This document shows positions 44,888-53,067 of a stretch of DNA of 64,000 bases, piece by piece (positions within the stretch are counted from its first letter, which is position 1; every line of letters starts with the position of its first letter). The stretch covers positions 62,001-126,000 of the forward strand of contig JABZFP010000032.1 in NCBI GenBank assembly GCA_014237395.1, given 5' to 3'. Position numbers and translations under genes: made by a program. The notes under the pieces are model-generated. The model saw only the letters and a list, made by a program, of their open reading frames with translations. It was not told where the DNA came from and made no database searches. The DNA is from Desulfobacteraceae bacterium. GTDB taxonomy: Bacteria > Desulfobacterota > Desulfobacteria > Desulfobacterales > UBA5852.

Positions 44888-44920
44888 CTCATACCTAATT
44901 GAGATGGCCGTGGTTGTCAA
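44888..44920 (-). promoter_or_regulatory. Predicted promoter and operator of the Rrf2 gene
   Basis: On the minus strand TTGACA (44920-44915), an exact 17-bp spacer and TAGGTA (44897-44892) give a start near 44885. CTCA...TGAG inverted ends (44888-44903) flank the -10 as a likely binding site. Confidence 0.6.
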
Positions 44921-45075
44921 ACAGGAACCTTGCTTGTTTTCAACCAATACCGTAAATGACAAGGGCTTCGGCCAATTGACAATGTCGGCCGCCCTGGGAT
45001 ATACCCCAGCCCGAACGGCATCCATACGAAGGTGCTTTATCCAGCGTTTCAACCTGCGACAGGTCATACCCGATT

Positions 45076-46464
45076 ATGAAACCCATCGTTGCCCTAGTGG
45101 GACGGCCCAATGTGGGCAAGTCCACCCTGTTTAACCGACTGACGCGCACCCGCGACGCCCTGGTGGACGATTTCCCGGGCGTTACCCGCGACCGGAACTA
45201 CGGCGATGCCGAATGGGACGAGGTGCCGTTTACCGTTGTCGACACGGGTGGTTTTGCCGGTCAGGTAGACGACAGCTTCGCCGATGCCATCCGCCAGCAG
45301 GTTTTCCAGGCCATCGAAGACGCCGATGCCGTGATCATGATGATGGATGGCAAGTACGGCCTGTCCCCCTTTGATCGTGACATTGTCGATCGCTTGCGCG
45401 ACGCCGGAAAAACCGTTTTCTATGTCGTCAACAAAATCGACGGTCCCGAGCAGGAAAACGCGTTGGTGGATTTTTACCGCCTCGGGTTGGAGAAGGTTTA
45501 TCCGCTTTCTGCTGAACATCGCTATGGCCTCGTCGATCTTCTGGATGCGTTGGTAAAGACCTTCCCCCCGTCGACGGACGCCCCCCGGGATGAGATCAAA
45601 ATTGCGGTGGTGGGGCGGCCCAACGTCGGCAAATCCTCTCTCATCAACCGGCTGATCGGACAGCCCCGTCACCTGGTCAGTGATATTCCCGGCACGACCC
45701 GGGACGCCGTCGACTCCGTCCTGACGCATCATGGCCAGCAGTATCGTCTGATCGATACAGCCGGTATCCGCCGCAAGGGCAAAGTCTCGCAGAAGCTTGA
45801 AAAATTTTCCATTATGAAAGCGTTGCGCAGTCTGGACCGCTGTGACGTGGCCCTGATCCTGATCGACGCCTCGGAAGGCATTACCGACCAGGATATCAGT
45901 GTGGCCGGCTACGCCTACGATCGGGGCTGCGGCTGTATTTTCCTTCTGAATAAATGGGATCTGGTTGAAAAAGACCATCGCACGGTCAAGGCCTATAACG
46001 AGCGGTTGCACATGGAAGCCAAGTTTCTGACGTTTGCGCCGGTCATGACCATTTCCGCGCTCACTGGTCAGCGTCTCCAGCGGATTTTTCAGTTGGTGAA
46101 GGAGGTTTACGAACAGTACGCGGCCCGGATTCCCACCGGCCGGGTGAATCGTATCCTTGAACAGGCCATGAAAGACAACGAACCCTCGCTTCATCGCGGC
46201 CGACGCATCAAGTTCTATTATGCGACCCAAGCCTCATCCCAGCCGCCGACGTTCATTTTGTTCGTCAATTATCCGGAAGCGGTCCATTTTTCCTATCGTC
46301 GTTACCTGCTGAACCAGATTCGGTCGGCCGCCGGACTGGACAAAACGCCCGTGCGCCTTTTGCTGCGTCAGCGCTCCGGACGCCTTGAATTCAAGGACAC
46401 GCCGGCCCAACGCGAGAAAAGACGTGCGGAAAAAAAGCATCGGACACCATCCAAACGTCGGTAG
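45076..46464 (+). CDS. der: Ribosome-assembly GTPase Der (EngA)
   Basis: A 462-residue protein with two G domains: GRPNVGKSTLFNRLT at 8-22 and GRPNVGKSSLINRLIG at about 180-195, with DTGG/DTAG motifs and NKID/NKWD boxes. The C-terminal KH-like domain (about 360-440) and a basic tail (KKHRTPSKRR) follow. It acts in 50S ribosome maturation. The upstream spacer holds the divergent Rrf2 promoter. Confidence 0.98.
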   Translation: MKPIVALVGRPNVGKSTLFNRLTRTRDALVDDFPGVTRDRNYGDAEWDEVPFTVVDTGGFAGQVDDSFADAIRQQVFQAIEDADAVIMMMDGKYGLSPFDRDIVDRLRDAGKTVFYVVNKIDGPEQENALVDFYRLGLEKVYPLSAEHRYGLVDLLDALVKTFPPSTDAPRDEIKIAVVGRPNVGKSSLINRLIGQPRHLVSDIPGTTRDAVDSVLTHHGQQYRLIDTAGIRRKGKVSQKLEKFSIMKALRSLDRCDVALILIDASEGITDQDISVAGYAYDRGCGCIFLLNKWDLVEKDHRTVKAYNERLHMEAKFLTFAPVMTISALTGQRLQRIFQLVKEVYEQYAARIPTGRVNRILEQAMKDNEPSLHRGRRIKFYYATQASSQPPTFILFVNYPEAVHFSYRRYLLNQIRSAAGLDKTPVRLLLRQRSGRLEFKDTPAQREKRRAEKKHRTPSKRR

Positions 46465-46559
46465 CAAGCGTGGCAATGGGGCCCCGGTGAGCGTTGTGAG
46501 CCCCCGAACCACTTTCGTTTTTATGGATGGTCACCGCGAAAAGATGGAGCGCCCGGGAC

Positions 46560-47942
46560 GTGGACCTCTTTGAATACAATGCCAAAGTGACGATGGCGGG
46601 GGATGCCCCCCTGGCTGACCGCATGCGCCCGCGCACGCTCGATGATTTCATCGGACAGAGCGAAGCAGTGGGAGAGGGGAGCCTGATCCGGCAGGCCATT
46701 GCCACCCAGCGGCTGTTTTCGATGATTCTCTGGGGGCCGCCGGGATGCGGCAAAACCACACTCGCGCGACTGATCGCAGGGGCTTCCCAGGCGCGTTTTG
46801 TCGAGTTTTCGGCTGTTTTAAGCGGGGTCAAAGACATTCGCCAGGTGATTCAGGAAGCGCGGCAGCAGCGCGACCATCACCACCGGCGGACCCTTCTCTT
46901 TGTCGATGAAATCCACCGGTTCAACAAAGCCCAGCAGGATGCCTTTCTGCACCACGTGGAAACCGGTTTGATCACCCTGATCGGGGCCACCACCGAAAAC
47001 CCGTCGTTCGAAGTCATTCCCGCACTTCTATCCCGCTGCCGGGTTGTCGTGCTGACACCGCATCAACCGGAGACGCTGGCCAAAATTGTCGATGCCGCCC
47101 TCGCCGATACGGAAAGAGGGCTGGGCAAGTGGAACTGCCGCATGGCTCCCGAAGCCATGGATTTCCTGGTAAGGATTGCCGACGGCGACGCCCGCACGGT
47201 GCTGAACAATCTGGAGATGGCGGTGGCCTTGCGCACCAGCCAGAATGAGCGCCTGCCGGAAGCGGCGCCTGTTTGCATCCAGCTCGCGGATATTGAGACC
47301 GTGCTGCAGAAAAAGGCGCTGCGGTACGATAAATCCGGTGACGAACATTTCAATTTGATTTCCGCCCTGCACAAGAGTTTGCGGGGCAGCGACCCCGATG
47401 CGGCGCTCTACTGGCTGGCCCGCATGCTGGCCGCAGGAGAGGACCCTCTTTATATTGCCCGTCGCATGGTGCGGTTTGCCTCCGAGGATATCGGCATTGC
47501 GGATCCGCAGGCGCTTACCATGGCGCTCAACGGCATGGAGGCCTTTCGGTTTTTAGGTGCTCCCGAAGGCGAACTGGCCCTGGCCCAGGTCTCGATCTAT
47601 CTGGCGACGGCACCCAAAAGCAACGCGGTCTACACGGCCTATAAAGGCGTCCAGGAGGATATCCGGCGCCATGGCACGCTTCCGGTTCCCCTGCATATCC
47701 GGAATGCCCCGACGGATTTGATGAAAGACCTGGGATATGGCGCCAACTATCGCTATGCCCATGATTATGAAGACGCATTTGTGGCGCAGCAGTATCTGCC
47801 CCGTGAAATCCGGACCCATCGCTATTACCTCCCGACCGAGCGGGGCTACGAGAAAACCGTCAACAAACTGCTGGACCGCTGGCGTCGCCTGACGCAGAAA
47901 ACCGCATTGCCGGACAGCCGGCAGAATCCCGAAGATGCTTGA
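46560..47942 (+). CDS. rarA: Replication-associated recombination protein A (RarA/MgsA)
   Basis: A 460-residue AAA+ ATPase with Walker A GPPGCGKTTLARLIA, Walker B LLFVDEIHRFNKAQQD and sensor-1 GATTENPSFEV, plus the RarA C-terminal oligomerisation part (APKSNAVYTAY). It helps rescue stalled forks. A GTG start at 46560 (GGAGCGCCCGGGAC upstream) fits the family's short N-terminus; an ATG at 46527 is possible. Confidence 0.96.
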   Translation: MDLFEYNAKVTMAGDAPLADRMRPRTLDDFIGQSEAVGEGSLIRQAIATQRLFSMILWGPPGCGKTTLARLIAGASQARFVEFSAVLSGVKDIRQVIQEARQQRDHHHRRTLLFVDEIHRFNKAQQDAFLHHVETGLITLIGATTENPSFEVIPALLSRCRVVVLTPHQPETLAKIVDAALADTERGLGKWNCRMAPEAMDFLVRIADGDARTVLNNLEMAVALRTSQNERLPEAAPVCIQLADIETVLQKKALRYDKSGDEHFNLISALHKSLRGSDPDAALYWLARMLAAGEDPLYIARRMVRFASEDIGIADPQALTMALNGMEAFRFLGAPEGELALAQVSIYLATAPKSNAVYTAYKGVQEDIRRHGTLPVPLHIRNAPTDLMKDLGYGANYRYAHDYEDAFVAQQYLPREIRTHRYYLPTERGYEKTVNKLLDRWRRLTQKTALPDSRQNPEDA

Positions 47943-48025
47943 CAGCCGGGATTTAAGGCCTATTTTTTAGTAAGAATTAAAACACATCCAGACCGACCTC
48001 AACCCTTCCAGCGAAAGGGGCCCCT

Positions 48026-48490
48026 ATGCAAACCGCCCAAGACATCATGACCCGTGACGTTATCGCCGTGACACCGGATACCGACATCACGCATGCCACC
48101 AAACTTCTCCTGGAACATCGTATCAACGGGATGCCGGTCGTGGATGCCAAGCAGCGACTGGTCGGCATCGTCTGTCAGAGCGACATGATCGCCCAGCAGA
48201 AGCGCATTCCACTGCCGTCGCTCTTTACCCTGCTGGATGGCTATATTTCCCTGACCTCGGCCAAGCAGTTTGAAAAGGAAGTTCAAAAAATTGCCGCCAC
48301 GCAGGTGGCCCAAGCCATGACCATCGACCCGGTAACGGTTCGACCGGAGACCACGCTCGAGGAAATCGCCGCATTGATGGTCGGTAAAAAACTGCATACC
48401 CTGCCGGTGGTGGACAAGGGCGCCCTGGTAGGGATCATTGGCAAGGAAGACATGCTGCGTACCCTCATGAGCGGGCCTTCGAAGGCATGA
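48026..48490 (+). CDS. Tandem CBS-domain protein
   Basis: A 154-residue protein of two CBS motifs: TAQDIMTRDVIAVTPDTDI with GMPVVDAKQRLVGIV, and VAQAMTIDPVTV with HTLPVVDKGALVGIIGKEDML. It usually binds adenosyl ligands and regulates a partner. It ends 35 bp before the stress-protein gene on the same strand, so the two may be co-expressed. Confidence 0.92.
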   Translation: MQTAQDIMTRDVIAVTPDTDITHATKLLLEHRINGMPVVDAKQRLVGIVCQSDMIAQQKRIPLPSLFTLLDGYISLTSAKQFEKEVQKIAATQVAQAMTIDPVTVRPETTLEEIAALMVGKKLHTLPVVDKGALVGIIGKEDMLRTLMSGPSKA

Positions 48491-48525
48491 AGGGCAACTG
48501 TTCGATCAACAGAAAGGAGGACGGT

Positions 48526-48972
48526 ATGAATATCCGAAGCATTGCGTGCTGTACGGATTTTTCCGACAACGCCGACAAGGCGGTGGCAGCGTCATTTGAT
48601 TTGGCCCGTCGCTTTGATGCGACGCTTTGCATCCTCCATGTCCTGCCGCCGGTGGTCAATCCGGTTCTGACCGAAGCCGAATGGATGCCGCCGGAAGAAG
48701 CCCCCCGCGATACCATGTTGATGCAGATCAAGGAACGCATGCAGGACCGTTACGGCGACGGCGATGCCCCGGGTGTGACGCCGCAGTACGTGGTGTTGGA
48801 CGGGCATGTTTCCACCGAGATTCTGAATTTTCTCGAAGAGCGTCATATCGACCTGGTGGTGTTGGGCTCATACGGTCTGTCCGGCATGGGGCTGGTCCTT
48901 TTCGGCAGCGTCACCAAGCGGATTTCACAGAAGGCGGCCTGTTCGGTCATGATTGTTCGCGATCCACAGTAA
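48526..48972 (+). CDS. Universal stress protein (UspA family)
   Basis: A 148-residue Usp with the ATP-binding signature G-x2-G-x9-G-S in GSYGLSGMGLVLFGSV and the terminal SVMIVRDP strand. The first strand (SIACCTDFSDNADKAV) has the family's Asp-rich loop. The start at 48526 follows AGAAAGGAGGACGGT; an upstream ATG in the CBS gene's tail is a shadow start. Confidence 0.93.
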   Translation: MNIRSIACCTDFSDNADKAVAASFDLARRFDATLCILHVLPPVVNPVLTEAEWMPPEEAPRDTMLMQIKERMQDRYGDGDAPGVTPQYVVLDGHVSTEILNFLEERHIDLVVLGSYGLSGMGLVLFGSVTKRISQKAACSVMIVRDPQ

Positions 48973-48996
48973 CCGCCGGATACGACGTGTTCGTAT

Positions 48997-49794
48997 TTAA
49001 GGACAGGCACCCGAACCACCGGGCGGCTTGGCCGGCATCGTGAAGGTCTGCGCGACCTCGCCGGCGAACCCGTCATGGTCGAAGGCGCGCTCGCAGATGC
49101 GGGCTGTTCCATCGCGGGCCACCATCAGCACCGTGGAGGCGCGCGTGCCGTAGATGGGGCTGTGAATGAACACGGTGCCCAGTCGTCGCTCCCATTCCAG
49201 TCCAACGCCGGTCTGCGGGAGATCCTTGTCCGGCGGCACGGCGCTATCCTGCAGGAGCTGCATGAGGCTTTCCACATCGGGGGGGCGGTGAGACGACAGG
49301 TGGTTTTTCATCGCCCGGCAACTTCGCACCACTTTCGGCCAGGGGGTGTTGAGCAAATGATTGCTCAACCCGTGCACTCCCGGTTGCAATTCCTGCGGCG
49401 CACCACCCCGATTGGAGTAATAGACCCACCGTTCTCCCTCCGATAATATCAAATTGAATCCATTGTAATCAGAACCTATTGATTGTATTTTTTTAAGGTA
49501 ATCGTTTAGCGTTTGGGGGCTTTGTAGGAAGTCGCTGACCAGGTGGCCGCGGGACGGTGCGGTGGTGATTCGGACACCCGGTTCACGGTAGTTGGTCAAC
49601 GCCGCCATGCGGCCGTTGGGGTGCACGCCCATCCAGGTGCCACCGCCTTCGAGATCGCGCCCGGCCACAACAGAGGGTCCCGGTCCCCATTGATGCAAAG
49701 CCAATGCCGGGCGGTTATAGAATTCATCCCGGTTGGCGGCGATGATGACGGGGTAGTCCGGATGGACACGATACGCCAAAACAATGAGACACAT
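48997..49794 (-). CDS. NRDE (TANGO2-like) family protein
   Basis: A 265-residue Ntn-hydrolase-like protein. The hallmark AANRDEFYNRPA lies at about residues 18-29, and the N-terminal MCLIV gives a Cys2 that is the likely nucleophile after Met removal. The family is linked to heme handling in eukaryotes (TANGO2/HRG-9) but is poorly characterised in bacteria. The start at 49794 follows GGAAAGTGATC; a GTG two codons upstream is less likely. Confidence 0.9.
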   Translation of the reverse strand: MCLIVLAYRVHPDYPVIIAANRDEFYNRPALALHQWGPGPSVVAGRDLEGGGTWMGVHPNGRMAALTNYREPGVRITTAPSRGHLVSDFLQSPQTLNDYLKKIQSIGSDYNGFNLILSEGERWVYYSNRGGAPQELQPGVHGLSNHLLNTPWPKVVRSCRAMKNHLSSHRPPDVESLMQLLQDSAVPPDKDLPQTGVGLEWERRLGTVFIHSPIYGTRASTVLMVARDGTARICERAFDHDGFAGEVAQTFTMPAKPPGGSGACP

Positions 49795-49900
49795 GATCAC
49801 TTTCCGTTGACCTGGATTTGAAACCGGTGCTAATTTAAGTGGTTCTTCATTTTGGAAAGTAGCTCAGTGAAGGGGATAATTCAAGCAAGGAGGCGATTTC

Positions 49901-51187
49901 ATGAAAGATGTGGTGATTGTCAGTGGGGTCAGAACAGCGGTCGGTTCCTTTGGCGGAGCCCTCAAAAACATGCCCGTCGTGGACCTTGGGGCCGCTGTTA
50001 TCAAAGCCGTGCTGCAGCGGCGGAATCTTAAGCCCGTTGCAAGCCCGTTTGTGTCTGAACTGGCTCCCGATGCGCTGCGCGACGAGGGCGCCATCGCACT
50101 GGAGCAGCGTTATCAGGACTGGCCGGAAGCGGACCAGCCCATTAACGTGGACGAAGTCGTCATGGGCAACGTGCTGCAGGCCGGTCAGGGGCAGAACACT
50201 GCGCGTCAAGCCATGATCCGCGCCGGCGTTCCCAAGGAGACCCCAGCCTTCACGATCAATAAGGTTTGCGGATCGGGACTCAAAGCCATTGCTTTGGGAG
50301 CGGCCAGCATTGCCACCGGACAGGCCGACGTGGTGATCGCCGGTGGTATGGAAAATATGAGCCAGGTTCCCATGGCGCTGCCCAAGGCGCGCTGGGGGCA
50401 CCGCATGGAGGTCAGCGGTGTTGGCGACGTAACGGATCTCATGGTGTTCGATGGCCTCTACGAGATTTTCTATGGCTATCATATGGGTCTGACGGCCGAA
50501 AATATTGCCGAACGGTACGGCATCACGCGCGAAGCACAGGACGTCCTGGGGGCATTGAGTCATGCCCGGGCGCGACAGGCCATCGTGGACGGGCTTTTTG
50601 ATGAGGAAATCGTACCGCTGGTGCTGAAGTCCCGCAAGGGCGACCAGGTTTTCAAGGTCGATGAACGCCCGATGGATACGACGGTGGAAAAGATGGGCCA
50701 GTTGCGGCCAGTGTTTAAAAAAGACGGCACCGTGACGGCCGGAAATGCCTCCGGGATCAACGATGCCGCCGCCGCGGTTCTCCTAATGGAGCGCGAAAAA
50801 GCCCGGGAGCTTGGTCTCGAACCCATGGCGCAAATCAAAGCGTTCGCCTCCGGCGGCCTGGATCCCGCTTTCATGGGGCTGGGGCCGGTCCCGGCGGTCC
50901 GTAAAGTCTTGCACAGCCAGAAGATGCAAATCGATGATATCGATATGATCGAGCTCAACGAAGCGTTTGCCGCCCAGGCGATTGCCTGTTGCCGCGAGCT
51001 GAAGGTGCCCGAAGAGCGCCCCAATGAACTGGGCAGCGGCATTTCCATCGGCCACCCGATCGGATGCACCGGTGCCCGCCAGATGGTCACGGCCATTCAT
51101 CAGATGCAGCGCAAAAATTATGCTTCCGGCCTGATCAGCATGTGCATCGGGGGCGGCATGGGGATGGCCATGTTGATCGGAAAATGA
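49901..51187 (+). CDS. Acetyl-CoA acetyltransferase (thiolase), long form
   Basis: A 428-residue thiolase. The nucleophile Cys is in INKVCGSGLKAI, the GHPIG motif reads SIGHPIGCTGAR, and the second catalytic Cys sits in ISMCIGGGMGMAM. Typical thiolases have about 393 residues; an insertion of roughly 35 residues follows the first strand (LAPDALRDEG...LEQRYQDW), a form I associate with sulfate-reducing Desulfobacteraceae. It acts in fatty-acid or butyrate/acetoacetate metabolism. The start follows CAAGGAGGCGATTTC. Confidence 0.95.
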   Translation: MKDVVIVSGVRTAVGSFGGALKNMPVVDLGAAVIKAVLQRRNLKPVASPFVSELAPDALRDEGAIALEQRYQDWPEADQPINVDEVVMGNVLQAGQGQNTARQAMIRAGVPKETPAFTINKVCGSGLKAIALGAASIATGQADVVIAGGMENMSQVPMALPKARWGHRMEVSGVGDVTDLMVFDGLYEIFYGYHMGLTAENIAERYGITREAQDVLGALSHARARQAIVDGLFDEEIVPLVLKSRKGDQVFKVDERPMDTTVEKMGQLRPVFKKDGTVTAGNASGINDAAAAVLLMEREKARELGLEPMAQIKAFASGGLDPAFMGLGPVPAVRKVLHSQKMQIDDIDMIELNEAFAAQAIACCRELKVPEERPNELGSGISIGHPIGCTGARQMVTAIHQMQRKNYASGLISMCIGGGMGMAMLIGK

Positions 51188-51275
51188 TGCGCTTGGCCAA
51201 GCCCTTGCCGGGTCTTACCCGGCCGTGGCCGCTGTTGGTTAGAAATGATAATGATAACAGACAATAAAAGGTGGT

Positions 51276-51306
51276 AAAGGCAGGGGCCGGATGCCCTTTT
51301 TTAGCT
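51276..51306 (+). terminator. Possible terminator downstream of the thiolase
   Basis: AAAGGCA (51276-51282) and TGCCCTTT (51292-51299) pair with one bulge around GGGGCCGGA, followed by TTTT. The stem is imperfect. Confidence 0.4.
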
Positions 51307-51461
51307 TTACTTTGCCGGCTGTTTCTGCTAAGGATGCACTGGTTTTCAAAGTAGCATGGGTGATTGCGAAAACGGCTGGCAAGCAACGGGCGTAAAGGCG
51401 TTTCATCCAAGGCTGCCCAACCCGATTGAGGATAGTATTCAACGCGAGGAGATCGGCCGTA

Positions 51462-51620
51462 ATGGACATTGCGAGAAAAATGGGGATCATGGTTTTCTGT
51501 GGCGTGCCTGTCATTGTCGGCGGGGGTATCGTATATGCGCTAAGCGGCGGGTCTTATCTGGCCGTCGGTATTTTTGAAATGATCCTTTTGTTCCTTTTCG
51601 GTGCGTTTATCAGCAAATAA
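51462..51620 (+). CDS. Short membrane protein (52 aa)
   Basis: Two hydrophobic segments (MGIMVFCGVPVIVGGGIVYAL and YLAVGIFEMILLFLFGAF) joined by a short Ser/Gly loop. It is not a recognised family. The start at 51462 follows GAGGAGATCGGCCGTA; the in-frame ATG at 51426 has no site. It stands alone between thiolase and AI-2E permease genes. Confidence 0.6.
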   Translation: MDIARKMGIMVFCGVPVIVGGGIVYALSGGSYLAVGIFEMILLFLFGAFISK

Positions 51621-51958
51621 CCGTTTTTTAGCGGATAGTCGCGATAAAAATGAGCGAACCACGGCCGCCTGCTTGATTGTTCCTTATTTGCCGGGCGGGC
51701 GTGGTTGTTTTTTAGCAATTTCCCGGTGTGCAAGGTTCTGATAAACGGTCGATTTCTGTTTCCTTTAATTCGAAGGAAAGGTGTCGACCCTGACCTTTCC
51801 GTATGTTTTCCTCTGATGGTTGCCTTCCCACCCGCCACTGCAACGATCATTGCCCGGTGACCCAAAACAGTGACGCTTGGCACCTCGGAACAAAACCGTC
51901 CCGGGCCGGTTCGTTGAGCCGTCCGTGACAAAAAGGTAACCCCAACTGAACGACGATC
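51621..51958. other. 338-bp intergenic region before the AI-2E permease
   Basis: Its left part holds an intrinsic terminator (51657-51714). The remaining 240 bp have no open frame with a start or ribosome site, no tRNA fold and no clear promoter. Confidence 0.5.
51657..51714 (+). terminator. Intrinsic terminator
   Basis: AACCACGGCCGCC (51657-51669) pairs with GGCGGGCGTGGTT (51694-51706) with one G-G mismatch, closing a 24-nt loop, and is followed by GTTTTTTT. It probably ends the short membrane-protein transcript. Confidence 0.75.
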
Positions 51959-53038
51959 ATGGAACAAGGCCCATCCCAAGACATTACCCTATGGGTGTTC
52001 ATGAGCTACTTCCTGCTGTCAATCCTGCTGGTCGGATGGCTTTTCTGGCCCTTCGGATCCACCATTGTCATGGCAGCCGTGGTTACCGGGATTTTCTATC
52101 CCCTGTATCAGCGCTTTGAACGGAAATTGATCCCCGCACTGTCTTCACTGGTCACCTGTGCCCTGATTTTCCTGCTGGTCTTTGTGCCGATTGTTTTTTT
52201 TATCAGCATTCTGACCCAGGAAGCCTATGATCTCTATCAGATGGGGCGCAGCGCCGAAATCAATGCGCAGGTTCAACGATTGTTGGAAAACAGCCACCTC
52301 ATCGAAAGCATCAATCGTTTTACGGCACCGTTCGGATTCCAATTCTCCGGTGATGAAATCAAGACCACGGCTTCCGATCTGGGCAAAACGGTGGGCCTCT
52401 TCCTTTACAGGCAAACCCAGGCCACGGCTTCGAATATCGTATCCTTTTTCGTGAACATCTTTTTCATGCTTCTGATTTGCTATTACCTATTCGTTGACGG
52501 CAAGCGTCTGCTGGCATTTCTGATCGCGCTTTCCCCCCTGCCGCAGGACCAGGAAGAACAATTGGTCCGCAAATTCCAGGATATGGCCGGCGCCATTCTC
52601 GTAGGCAACGGGCTGGGGGGACTCATTCAGGGCGTGCTTGGGGGCATTGTCTTTGCCTTTTTTGGTCTTAAATCGCCTATATTATGGGGCGTGATCATGG
52701 GGTTATTGGCCTTCCTGCCGATTGTGGGCATTGGCGTGGTTATCTTGCCGGCCGCGATCATATTTTTCATTAACGGCCGCATTGGCGCGGGCCTCTTTTT
52801 TATCGTCTTTTATGCCCTACTTACCGTGTGCGTGGAATATCTTTTCAAGCCACGGATCGTCGGACAGCGGGTTCAGATGCATACCTTGCTGGTATTCCTG
52901 TCGATCATTGGCGGCCTGAAGCTGTTCGGCATCCTTGGCATCATTTACGGGCCCCTGGTCATGACGGCCTTTTTGACCCTGACGGATATTTATCACCGAA
53001 GTTATGAAATGCGAATGACAACCAAGCCTTCGCCCTAA
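51959..53038 (+). CDS. AI-2E transporter family permease
   Basis: A 359-residue membrane protein with about eight spans. Family markers are two N-terminal spans, a large amphipathic domain (about 90-150), VDGKRLLAFLIALSPLP, and the C-terminal LLVFLSIIGGLKLFGILGIIYGPLV. The family includes TqsA/YdgG and antiporters, so the substrate is not certain. It stands 29 bp upstream of gyrA. The ribosome site is poor. Confidence 0.92.
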   Translation: MEQGPSQDITLWVFMSYFLLSILLVGWLFWPFGSTIVMAAVVTGIFYPLYQRFERKLIPALSSLVTCALIFLLVFVPIVFFISILTQEAYDLYQMGRSAEINAQVQRLLENSHLIESINRFTAPFGFQFSGDEIKTTASDLGKTVGLFLYRQTQATASNIVSFFVNIFFMLLICYYLFVDGKRLLAFLIALSPLPQDQEEQLVRKFQDMAGAILVGNGLGGLIQGVLGGIVFAFFGLKSPILWGVIMGLLAFLPIVGIGVVILPAAIIFFINGRIGAGLFFIVFYALLTVCVEYLFKPRIVGQRVQMHTLLVFLSIIGGLKLFGILGIIYGPLVMTAFLTLTDIYHRSYEMRMTTKPSP

Positions 53039-53067
53039 CACCACTGAAAAAGGATTGAGGAACCACC

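Noticed and set aside
45094..46230. A 378-residue frame antisense to der
   Set aside because: It is a complement shadow of the two G-domain gene, with no independent signal.
51207..51223. GCCGGGT/ACCCGGC hairpin just after the thiolase as terminator
   Set aside because: The 3-nt loop and GC stem are plausible, but no T run follows; the imperfect hairpin at 51276 with TTTT fits better.
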